Below are positions 1 through 4,363 of a stretch of DNA of 6,727 bases, one piece after another. The notes under the pieces were generated by a model. That model searched no databases and was not told where the DNA came from. It saw only the letters and a list, made by a program, of their open reading frames with translations. Made by a program: the position numbers and the translations under genes. This stretch comes from Tepidimonas sp. UBA997. GTDB lineage: Bacteria > Pseudomonadota > Gammaproteobacteria > Burkholderiales > Burkholderiaceae_C. Each line of letters starts with the position of its first letter. Within the stretch, counting starts at the first letter, position 1. The stretch is taken from positions 1-6,727 of the forward strand of contig DBAZ01000003.1 of the NCBI GenBank assembly GCA_002291945.1, written 5' to 3'.

Positions 1-74
1 AAGGCCTGCGCTTTGCCATCCGAGAAGGCGGCCGTACCGTGGGCGCTGGCGTCGTGGCCAAGATTATCGATTAA
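1..74 (+). CDS. tuf: Elongation factor Tu, C-terminal end (partial)
   Basis: The reading frame beginning at base 3 encodes 23 residues, starting GLRFAIREGGRTVGAG and ending VVAKIID, then TAA at 72-74. This is the near-invariant last beta strand of EF-Tu domain 3; most homologues end in KIIE or KVIE. EF-Tu is the GTPase that delivers aminoacyl-tRNA to the ribosomal A site in the cytoplasm. The 5' part of the gene lies outside the window, so nothing can be said about its G domain or promoter. A tuf copy followed by tRNA-Trp and secE-nusG is the usual beta- and gammaproteobacterial (tufB) arrangement. The tRNA begins only 9 bp after the stop, so the two are probably one transcript. Confidence 0.95.
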   Translation, partial: GLRFAIREGGRTVGAGVVAKIID

Positions 75-83
75 GCATTGCGT

Positions 84-159
84 AGGGGTATAGCTCAATT
101 GGCAGAGCGTCGGTCTCCAAAACCGAAGGTTGGGGGTTCGATTCCCTCTGCCCCTGCCA
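84..159 (+). tRNA. tRNA-Trp (anticodon CCA)
   Basis: A complete 76-nt cloverleaf ends in an encoded CCA (157-159). The acceptor stem pairs 84-90 with 149-155 (seven pairs, one G·U), with discriminator base G156. The anticodon stem 110-114/122-126 closes the loop CTCCAAA, which puts the CCA anticodon at 117-119 and reads UGG. The T arm contains GGTTCGATTCC. The sequence is close to E. coli tRNA-Trp. It lies between tuf and secE and is probably processed from the tuf transcript, since no separate promoter is visible in the 9-bp gap. Confidence 0.97.
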
Positions 160-187
160 CCTGATCCTGAGAGTCAGTGTGGTTTGA

Positions 188-222
188 AAGCCCGCCGAAG
201 TCGTAAGACCTCTGGTGGGCTT
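188..222 (+). terminator. GC-rich hairpin after tRNA-Trp, possible terminator
   Basis: AAGCCCGCC (188-196) pairs with GGTGGGCTT (214-222) with one G·U. An inner stem GTC/GAC (200-202/207-209) is capped by a GTAA tetraloop, giving a long stable stem. It sits between tRNA-Trp and secE and could end or attenuate the tuf–tRNA transcript. The downstream sequence GCGTTTCTC has only a short, broken T-run, so it may be a weak terminator or a 3'-end stabiliser/processing signal. Partial read-through into secE is likely, because no convincing secE promoter is visible after it. Confidence 0.5.
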
Positions 223-260
223 GCGTTTCTCAAGAGCGCTCATTTATAGGACTCCATTTA

Positions 261-641
261 ATGGCCTCCACTGAAGTTGAAACGGTTGCCTCGGGCGCAG
301 ACAAGGCCAAACTGGCTGGAGCTGTGCTCCTGGCTTTGGCTGGCTTTGCGGCCTATTTCTGGCTGGATTCGCATGGCGCACTCATTCGGTGGCTTGCGCT
401 GTTGGCGGGGCTGATTGCGGGTGCCGGTGTGTTTCTCGTTTCGGAGTCGGGGCGTCGATTGGTGGGATTTTCCAAAGATGCTTGGCATGAAGTGCACAAA
501 GTGGTGTGGCCGACACGCCGCGAAGCCATTCAAATGACGGTGTATGTGTTTGCTTTCGTCTTTGTGATGGCTCTCTTCCTGTGGCTGGTGGACAAGTTGC
601 TGAGCTGGTCTTTGTACAGCCTGATTCTCGGCTGGAGATAA
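261..641 (+). CDS. secE: Preprotein translocase subunit SecE
   Basis: SecE is the small essential clamp subunit of the SecYEG channel in the inner membrane. The 126-residue product matches the long three-helix proteobacterial form (E. coli SecE is 127 residues). Hydrophobic helices fall at about residues 17-35, 41-60 and 92-114. Between the second and third is the amphipathic segment with the family signature KVVWPTRREA (80-89), which lies along the cytoplasmic face of SecY. The ATG at 261 is preceded by AGGA (248-251). The gene ends in TAA two bases before nusG, the classic secE-nusG operon. The upstream gap holds a hairpin but no clear promoter, so expression may come from read-through of the tuf–tRNA unit. 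Nothing looks broken. Confidence 0.97.
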   Translation: MASTEVETVASGADKAKLAGAVLLALAGFAAYFWLDSHGALIRWLALLAGLIAGAGVFLVSESGRRLVGFSKDAWHEVHKVVWPTRREAIQMTVYVFAFVFVMALFLWLVDKLLSWSLYSLILGWR

Positions 642-643
642 CG

Positions 644-1225
644 ATGACTGAAACCGTGACCCCCGCGACGCCCATGAGTGCCGCGCCCGCCGAGGGCATG
701 CGCTGGTACGTGGTGCATGCCTATTCCGGCATGGAAAAGGCCGCCGAGCGCAACATACTGGAGCGCGTGCATCGTACCGGTATGGAGGCCAAGTTCGGGC
801 GCATTCTCGTCCCGACTGAAGAGGTGGTCGAGATCAAGAACGGCGTCAAGCGCACCACGGAACGCAAATTTTTTCCGGGCTATGTGCTGGTTGAAATGGT
901 GCTCGACGACGATACTTGGCATTTGGTCAAGAACACCAGCAAGGTGACGGGTTTTGTCGGTGGCGCACGCAACCGCCCCAGCCCGATTTCCGAAGCCGAG
1001 GTGCAGAAAATCATCGGGCAGATGCAGGAAGGCGCTGACAAGCCGCGGCACAAAATCGAATTCGTGACGGGTGAATACATACGCGTCAAAGAGGGTCCCT
1101 TCACCGACTTCAACGGCACGGTGGAGGAGGTCAACTACGAAAAGAGCAAGCTGCGCGTTTCCGTCACCATTTTTGGTCGCGCCACGCCGGTCGAGCTGGA
1201 GTTCAATCAGGTCGAGAAGACCTAA
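644..1225 (+). CDS. nusG: Transcription termination/antitermination factor NusG
   Basis: NusG binds the clamp of elongating RNA polymerase and links it to Rho, ribosomal protein S10 or NusA/NusE complexes. The product is 193 residues (E. coli 181), the excess being a short Thr/Ala/Pro-rich N-terminal tail. The NGN domain starts at about residue 20 (RWYVVHAYSGMEK) and includes the conserved FFPGYVLVEM near 76-85. A KOW domain covers about 142-193, with VKEGPFTDFNG and FGRATPVELEF. The ATG at 644 is chosen because GGAG (634-637) lies 6 bp upstream and it follows the secE stop by two bases. The frame is open further upstream, but that would overlap secE without known homology. Internal ATGs at codons 11 and 19 are less likely starts. 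It is normally followed directly by rplK; here a toxin-antitoxin operon intervenes. Confidence 0.97.
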   Translation: MTETVTPATPMSAAPAEGMRWYVVHAYSGMEKAAERNILERVHRTGMEAKFGRILVPTEEVVEIKNGVKRTTERKFFPGYVLVEMVLDDDTWHLVKNTSKVTGFVGGARNRPSPISEAEVQKIIGQMQEGADKPRHKIEFVTGEYIRVKEGPFTDFNGTVEEVNYEKSKLRVSVTIFGRATPVELEFNQVEKT

Positions 1226-1240
1226 ACAGTGCTCGAGCGG

Positions 1241-1254
1241 CAAGCAGCAAGCAG
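1241..1254 (+). repeat. Tandem 7-bp repeat CAAGCAG x2
   Basis: Two exact head-to-tail copies of CAAGCAG lie 16 bp after the nusG stop. GCAAG (1240-1244) can also pair with CTTGC (1256-1260), forming a weak 5-bp stem without a T-tract. It is probably not an efficient nusG terminator, so read-through from nusG into the next operon is plausible. No function is assigned. Confidence 0.5.
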
Positions 1255-1259
1255 CCTTG

Positions 1260-1271
1260 CAACTAGACGGT
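1260..1271 (+). repeat. CAACTAGAC-GT direct repeat, copy 1
   Basis: CAACTAGACGGT here matches CAACTAGACAGT at 2281-2292 at 11 of 12 positions, in the same orientation, one on each side of the toxin-antitoxin operon. In both places it covers a candidate -35 element (TAGAC(G/A)) of a promoter facing right. It is either a promoter duplication or a relic of the insertion event. Confidence 0.7.
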
Positions 1272-1292
1272 GTGCGTCACTTGTACTAACAT
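1264..1292 (+). promoter_or_regulatory. Candidate sigma70-type promoter of the toxin-antitoxin operon
   Basis: TAGACG (1264-1269, four of six to TTGACA) and TAACAT (1287-1292, four of six to TATAAT) are separated by 17 bp. Transcription would start near 1299, giving a leader of about 27 nt to the antitoxin ATG. The element is weak by consensus but lies exactly where the module needs a promoter and resembles the stronger rplK promoter at 2285-2314. This is inference from sequence; no transcript data are available. Confidence 0.45.
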
Positions 1293-1312
1293 TGCGGCAA
1301 TTGATTCATCAA
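1291..1312 (+). promoter_or_regulatory. Two adjoining palindromes, candidate antitoxin operator
   Basis: ATTGC-G-GCAAT (1291-1301) and TTGAT-TC-ATCAA (1301-1312) are both perfect inverted repeats and share base T1301. They span the end of the putative -10, the predicted start site and the early leader. Ribbon-helix-helix antitoxins typically bind such tandem short palindromes cooperatively with their toxin and repress their own operon. The position therefore fits autoregulation, although binding is not shown. Confidence 0.45.
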
Positions 1313-1325
1313 AACAGGTGCTGCC

Positions 1326-1619
1326 ATGACTGCCCTTGCATCGTCGCCATCCGCACGATCCGCCCGCCTCGGGCTGCGCGCCACCCCAGAACAGGAGGTG
1401 GTGTTGCGTCGCGCCGCCGAGGTCGCGCACAAGTCGCTGACCGACTTCATCCTCGACAGCGCCTGCTTGGCTGCCGAGCAAACCCTGTTGGATCAGCGCC
1501 TGTTCATGGTCTCGGGCAGTCAGTACCAGGCCCTGATGGATTTGCTGGATCGTCCCGAACAGGCCAACGACGGTTTGCGTGATCTGTTTGCTCGCACGGC
1601 ACCCTGGGACACCAAGTGA
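1326..1619 (+). CDS. DUF1778/TacA-like ribbon-helix-helix antitoxin
   Basis: The 97-residue product looks like the antitoxin of GNAT-type (TacA-TacT/AtaR-AtaT) toxin-antitoxin pairs. Residues about 10-55 (ARLGLRATPEQ, then an Ala-rich helix and SLTDFILDSA) fit an N-terminal ribbon-helix-helix fold that dimerises and binds DNA. The C-terminal part (DQRLFMVSGSQYQALMDLL, then RPEQANDGLRDLF) is the usual toxin-wrapping, neutralising tail. ATG 1326 has AGGTG (1316-1320) five bases upstream. The stop TGA overlaps the toxin start as GTGA, so the two are probably translationally coupled. The length is typical and no break is visible. It is not part of the normal nusG–rplK neighbourhood, so it was probably acquired horizontally. 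The family call is by recognition, without a profile search. Confidence 0.88.
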   Translation: MTALASSPSARSARLGLRATPEQEVVLRRAAEVAHKSLTDFILDSACLAAEQTLLDQRLFMVSGSQYQALMDLLDRPEQANDGLRDLFARTAPWDTK

Positions 1620-2116
1620 CTTTGCACGCACCGGAGCCACTGGCTGCGCACCATCGGCCAGAAGGCTTTGATTGCGGCAAGCCAGCGCTCAACGACTGGC
1701 TACTGCGCCACGCTCGGCAAGCCCAAGGTGGCGGCTCGGCCAAGACCTTCGTCGTTGCCGAGGACGTTGGTCGTGTGGCGGCTTATTTCAGTTTGACCGT
1801 CGGCCAAGTCGATACCCTGGAAGCGCCAGCTCGCATCCGCAAAGGGATGGGTCAATATCCGGTGCCGGTGGTGATCTTGGCAAGGCTGGCCGTGTCGCAG
1901 CAGGATCAGGGGCGCGGTATGGGCTTCGGTCTGTTGCAGGATGCCATCCGGCGCACGATGCTGATTGCCGAGCAGGCGGGCATCCGGGCGCTGCTGACTC
2001 ACCCCATCGATGAAGAGGCGGCGCGGTTCTATACCCGGTTCGGATTCATCGGCTCGCCACTGCGTGAGCAGCAACTGCTGCTGCTTTTGAAGGATGCCCG
2101 TCGCTGGGTGCGTTGA
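1616..2116 (+). CDS. GNAT-family acetyltransferase toxin, TacT/AtaT-like
   Basis: This 166-residue protein resembles GNAT toxins that acetylate the amino group of charged tRNAs and so stop translation until neutralised by the partner antitoxin. Visible family features are the N-terminal FDCGKPALNDWL (18-29), VAAYFSL (54-60), PVVILARLAVSQQ (84-96) and the acetyl-CoA pyrophosphate loop Q98-x-x-G101-x-G103. After these come THPIDEEAARFY (128-139) and RFGF (141-144). Tyr139 corresponds in position to the catalytic tyrosine of TacT. The C-terminal LREQQLLLLLKDARR is also common in this group. The start is GTG at 1616, in a GTGA overlap with the antitoxin stop; GGGA (1606-1609) is a modest ribosome-binding site and the next Met is only at residue 78. 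All motifs are intact, so it is probably functional. The exact tRNA target cannot be read from sequence. Confidence 0.88.
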   Translation: MTLHAPEPLAAHHRPEGFDCGKPALNDWLLRHARQAQGGGSAKTFVVAEDVGRVAAYFSLTVGQVDTLEAPARIRKGMGQYPVPVVILARLAVSQQDQGRGMGFGLLQDAIRRTMLIAEQAGIRALLTHPIDEEAARFYTRFGFIGSPLREQQLLLLLKDARRWVR

Positions 2117-2194
2117 ACCATGAGCATCGAATCATTGCCTAGGCCCGCACCCCCCATTTTGACTTTGCCGATGCCTTGAACAATGACCTCGAAT
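2117..2194 (+). other. Non-coding gap after the toxin with possible gene remnant
   Basis: No intact gene is supported in the 343 bp between the toxin stop and rplK. In this first part an ATG at 2120 opens a 20-codon frame (MSIESLPRPAPP...). Across a run of six C (2150-2155), the +2 frame continues as HFDFADALNNDLE and stops at TAA 2194-2196. One extra C would join the two into a 25-codon reading frame. It may be a decayed fragment or chance; no homologue is recognised. Confidence 0.25.
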
Positions 2195-2246
2195 AAGCCC
2201 GCCAGCAGTAGGCGGGCTTGCCTTGGGCGTGCCATTACACCAAGGC
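2195..2246 (+). terminator. Two abutting hairpins ending the toxin-antitoxin operon
   Basis: The first stem is a perfect 9-bp AAGCCCGCC (2195-2203) / GGCGGGCTT (2211-2219) with a 7-nt loop. The second starts on the next base: GCCTTGG (2220-2226) / CCAAGGC (2240-2246), 7 bp with a 13-nt loop, followed by CTTTCTC. Neither has a strong T-tract, but the position between the toxin stop and the rplK promoter suits termination of the module or of nusG read-through. The first stem closely resembles the hairpin at 188-222. Confidence 0.6.
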
Positions 2247-2280
2247 CTTTCTCAAAGACTGCGAGCGCCTCACACAAACT

Positions 2281-2292
2281 CAACTAGACAGT
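2281..2292 (+). repeat. CAACTAGAC-GT direct repeat, copy 2
   Basis: CAACTAGACAGT is the second copy of the block at 1260-1271 (11 of 12 identical). It overlaps the -35 element of the rplK promoter. The two copies bracket the toxin-antitoxin operon and its terminator, about 1,020 bp apart. Confidence 0.7.
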
Positions 2293-2314
2293 ACAGGCAG
2301 AAGCAGGCTATAAT
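2285..2314 (+). promoter_or_regulatory. Strong sigma70-type promoter for rplKA (and downstream)
   Basis: TAGACA (2285-2290, five of six to TTGACA) and a perfect TATAAT (2309-2314) are separated by 18 bp. The predicted start is near 2321, giving a 5' leader of about 139 nt before rplK. The -10 runs into the perfect palindrome AATTG-C-CAATT (2312-2322), which covers the expected start site. A dedicated promoter before rplK is the normal arrangement of the L11 operon. Confidence 0.8.
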
Positions 2315-2406
2315 TGCCAATTCGCCGATGCGACTCGTCGCCTTGGCGTTTTTCGCTGGCGCTTTCGATCCGACGCTGGCCAACGCAAGTTGAGCAGGAT
2401 CTTGTC

Positions 2407-2453
2407 GCGAGGAGGCTGCCTTTGTGTGAGGTGGCCGTTAGCACTCGCAGGAG
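2407..2453 (+). promoter_or_regulatory. Structured rplK leader, candidate L1-binding regulatory site, and SD
   Basis: An outer stem GCGAG (2407-2411) / CTCGC (2444-2448) encloses an inner stem GGCTGCC (2414-2420) / GGTGGCC (2430-2436), which has two central G·U pairs. The two are separated by an asymmetric internal loop (GA on one side, GTTAGCA on the other). The structure ends right at the Shine-Dalgarno AGGAG (2449-2453), six bases before the rplK ATG. In E. coli, L1 represses its own operon by binding a helix–internal-loop–helix in this leader that mimics its 23S rRNA site. The placement fits, but assignment to L1 is inference. Confidence 0.45.
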
Positions 2454-2459
2454 TCACAC

Positions 2460-2891
2460 ATGGCGAAGAAAATCGTCGGCTTTGTCAAGCTGCAGGTGCC
2501 AGCGGGTAAGGCCAACCCCTCCCCCCCGATCGGTCCGGCGCTGGGTCAGCGCGGGCTCAACATCATGGAGTTCTGCAAGGCGTTCAACGCCCAGACGCAG
2601 GGTGTCGAGCCGGGTCTGCCCTTGCCCGTGGTGATCACGGCCTACGCCGACAAGAGCTTCACGTTCATCATCAAGACGCCTCCGGCCACCACGCTGATCA
2701 AGAAGGCGATCAAGTTGACCAAGGGCTCGCCGGTTCCTAACAAGAACAAGGTCGGCAAGATCACGCGCGCTCAGCTCGAAGAGATTGCCAAGTCCAAGAT
2801 GAAAGACATGACGGCTGCCGACCTGGACGCAGCGGTCAAGACCATTGCGGGCTCGGCTCGCTCCATGGGCGTGATTGTGGAGGGCGTGTGA
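2460..2891 (+). CDS. rplK: 50S ribosomal protein L11
   Basis: L11 (uL11) binds the GTPase-associated centre of 23S rRNA at the base of the stalk, contacts elongation factors and is required for RelA activation. The product has 143 residues, the standard length. The N-terminal domain begins AKKIVGFVKLQVPAGKANP, with the proline-rich PPIGPALGQRGLNIMEF (residues 22-38). A linker follows at about 70-75, then the RNA-binding C-terminal domain with TPPATTLIKKA and the closing SARSMGVIVEG. The ATG at 2460 has AGGAG six bases upstream. rplA follows one base after the stop, so the two are co-transcribed and probably coupled. No unusual changes are seen. Confidence 0.98.
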   Translation: MAKKIVGFVKLQVPAGKANPSPPIGPALGQRGLNIMEFCKAFNAQTQGVEPGLPLPVVITAYADKSFTFIIKTPPATTLIKKAIKLTKGSPVPNKNKVGKITRAQLEEIAKSKMKDMTAADLDAAVKTIAGSARSMGVIVEGV

Positions 2892-2892
2892 A

Positions 2893-3588
2893 ATGGCCAA
2901 GCTGACCAAGAAACAACAAGCCCAGCAGGGCAAAGTGGATTCGACCAAGCTGTATGCGCTCAACGATGCGCTGGCTTTGGTCAAGACATTCGCCAGTGCC
3001 AAATTCGATGAATCCATCGACGTGGCGGTTCAGCTCGGTGTCGATGCCAAGAAGTCCGACCAGGTGGTGCGCGGTGCCGTGGTGCTGCCCAACGGCACCG
3101 GCAAGACCAAGCGCGTGGCCGTGTTTGCTCAGGGTGCCAAGGCCGAAGAGGCCAAGGCAGCAGGTGCCGATGTGGTGGGGTTTGACGATCTGGCCGCCGA
3201 GATCAAGGCCGGCAAGATGGATTTCGATGTCGTCATCGCTTCGCCCGATGCCATGCGCGTGGTCGGCACGCTGGGTCAGATTCTGGGCCCCCGTGGCCTG
3301 ATGCCCAACCCCAAAGTGGGCACCGTGACGCCCGATGTGGCCACGGCAGTCAAGAACGCCAAGGCCGGTCAGGTCCAGTTCCGGGTGGACAAGGCCGGGA
3401 TCGTGCATGGCACCATTGGTCGCCGCTCGTTTGACAGCGACAAGCTGCAAGGCAACCTGTTGGCGCTGATCGATGCCTTGAACAAGGCCAAGCCGGCTGC
3501 CTCCAAAGGGCAGTACCTGCGCAAGCTGGCCGTGTCATCCACCATGGGGGTGGGTGTGCGTGTGGATGTGCAGTCCATCGCAGCCTGA
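2893..3588 (+). CDS. rplA: 50S ribosomal protein L1
   Basis: L1 (uL1) forms the mobile L1 stalk that helps deacylated tRNA leave the E site; in many bacteria it also represses the L11 operon by binding the leader mRNA. The product is 231 residues (E. coli 234). It starts MAKLTKKQQAQQGKVDSTK, carries the signature LGPRGLMPNPKVGTVT in the middle, and ends near SSTMGVGVRVD. The ATG at 2893 lies one base after the rplK stop, with GGAGGG (2879-2884) inside the end of rplK as ribosome-binding site. An in-frame TTG at 2875 would only add residues overlapping rplK. After the stop comes a 235-bp L10-type leader with no convincing U-tract terminator immediately behind rplA, so transcription probably continues to rplJL. 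Confidence 0.98.
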   Translation: MAKLTKKQQAQQGKVDSTKLYALNDALALVKTFASAKFDESIDVAVQLGVDAKKSDQVVRGAVVLPNGTGKTKRVAVFAQGAKAEEAKAAGADVVGFDDLAAEIKAGKMDFDVVIASPDAMRVVGTLGQILGPRGLMPNPKVGTVTPDVATAVKNAKAGQVQFRVDKAGIVHGTIGRRSFDSDKLQGNLLALIDALNKAKPAASKGQYLRKLAVSSTMGVGVRVDVQSIAA

Positions 3589-3619
3589 CGAGTATGTCTG
3601 CGCCCAGCCCCGCCGGTTG

Positions 3620-3810
3620 GGTGCAGGTTGGTGGGTCTGATGCGCTCGGGCGTGTCGGAGTCATCCAAGACCGCTGGTGCGGCCGCTCGACGGTCGCTTA
3701 ATGACGGAAGTGCCAGCGCAGATGGCGATCCCGCCGAAGATGGATATTTCCAGCAACGGTTGGTCGCTGCAATGAGGTGCATGGAGAGTTTGCGCGATCC
3801 ATGTTTTTTT
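3620..3810 (+). ncRNA. L10 leader (rplJL autoregulatory mRNA leader)
   Basis: The 235-bp rplA–rplJ gap has the hallmarks of the L10 leader, the mRNA element bound by the L10–(L7/L12) complex to repress rplJL. TCCAAGACCGCTGGTG (3664-3679) and CTTAAT (3697-3702) are the recognisable conserved segments. GACCG (3669-3673) pairs with CGGTC (3691-3695). In E. coli the same location carries the L10 site, and binding blocks rplJ translation. Exact boundaries are approximate. The final part contains a separate hairpin with a U-tract, listed on its own. Confidence 0.75.
3780..3810 (+). terminator. Terminator-like attenuator hairpin before rplJ
   Basis: CATGGA (3780-3785) pairs with TCCATG (3798-3803), with a further G·U at the base, and is followed directly by seven T (3804-3810). 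The rplJ Shine-Dalgarno starts two bases later. The stem is short and AT-containing, so it would be a weak intrinsic terminator. That suits regulated attenuation controlled by the L10 leader upstream. Whether it terminates transcription in vivo is not known from sequence. Confidence 0.5.
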
Positions 3811-3823
3811 GAAGGAGTAGAAC

Positions 3824-4324
3824 TTGAGTCTGAATCGCAGTGAGAAGCAAGCCGTCATCGACGAGGTGTCGGCGCTCGCCGCAAAAGCTCAAACGCTCGT
3901 GATGGCGGAATACCGCGGCATCACGGTCGCTGCCCTGACCCAGTTGCGTGTCGATGCGCGCAGCAAGGGCGTGAGCCTGAGTGTGTTGAAAAACACCTTG
4001 GCCCGCCGTGCTGTGGCAGGGACTGGCTTCGAGGCAGGCACCGACCAGATGTCCGGCCCGCTGATCTATGGCTTCTCGGAAGACGCGGTTGCCGCTGCCA
4101 AGGTGGTGGCTGACTTCGCGAAAACCAACGACAAGTTGGTGATACGCGGTGGCGTGTATGCCGGCAAAGCCCTGGACGCAAACGGCGTGAAGCAACTGGC
4201 CAACATTCCCACCAAGGAGGTGTTGCTGGCGCAGTTGCTGGGCTTGATGCAATCCCCCATCTCTCGCACCGCCCGTGTGTTGGCCGCTTTGGCCGAGAAA
4301 AAGGGCGAGGCACAGGCCGCCTGA
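3824..4324 (+). CDS. rplJ: 50S ribosomal protein L10
   Basis: L10 (uL10) anchors L7/L12 dimers to 23S rRNA next to L11 and, with L7/L12, represses its own mRNA. The product is 166 residues (E. coli 165). It begins SLNRSEKQAVIDEV, with AEYRGITVAALTQLR (26-40) and LKNTLARRAV in the rRNA-binding domain, and MQSPISRTARVLAALAEK in the C-terminal helix that carries L7/L12. The start is TTG at 3824: AAGGAG (3812-3817) is exactly six bases upstream, and the next Met at about residue 27 would remove conserved sequence. The SLNRSEK beginning with a TTG start is a form I associate with Comamonadaceae-like L10. It is followed by rplL after 39 bp. Confidence 0.97.
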   Translation: MSLNRSEKQAVIDEVSALAAKAQTLVMAEYRGITVAALTQLRVDARSKGVSLSVLKNTLARRAVAGTGFEAGTDQMSGPLIYGFSEDAVAAAKVVADFAKTNDKLVIRGGVYAGKALDANGVKQLANIPTKEVLLAQLLGLMQSPISRTARVLAALAEKKGEAQAA

Positions 4325-4363
4325 ACGGCACCTGTGGATACCAACAGTTACTAGGAAATCAAC

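Noticed and set aside
221..250. Promoter-like TTGCGT – 18 bp – TATAGG just before secE
   Set aside because: The predicted start would be about four bases from the secE ATG and the -10 overlaps the ribosome-binding site, so it cannot make a normally translated mRNA.
506..643. Longer nusG start inside secE
   Set aside because: The frame is open, but the extra residues overlap secE and do not look like NusG. The ATG at 644 has a good ribosome-binding site and NusG-like length.
530..1243. Minus-strand open frame of 237 codons opposite secE/nusG
   Set aside because: It is a shadow of nusG with no recognisable protein family and no ribosome-binding site supporting it.
2029..2283. Minus-strand open frame of 84 codons running through the toxin 3' end and the hairpins
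   Set aside because: It starts at TTG, is antisense to the real toxin gene and to two hairpins, and has no recognisable family. It might have been a gene convergent with the toxin, but nothing supports it.
1226..2284. Insertion sequence, integron attC site or prophage attachment ends around the toxin-antitoxin operon
   Set aside because: No transposase or integrase frame, no long terminal inverted repeats and no attC-like paired core sites were visible. The only bracketing repeat is the 12-bp block that overlaps both promoters.
2875..2892. Upstream TTG start for rplA
   Set aside because: It would overlap the rplK end and add six residues not typical of L1. The ATG at 2893 has GGAGGG well placed before it.
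3679..3686. GCGGCCGC palindrome in the L10 leader
   Set aside because: It is an 8-bp palindrome too short to form a hairpin by itself and lies within the loop of the GACCG/CGGTC stem. It is probably just GC-rich sequence.
3628..3843. Plus-strand 71-codon open frame across the rplA–rplJ gap
   Set aside because: It coincides with the conserved L10 leader and runs into rplJ in another frame, with no family resemblance.
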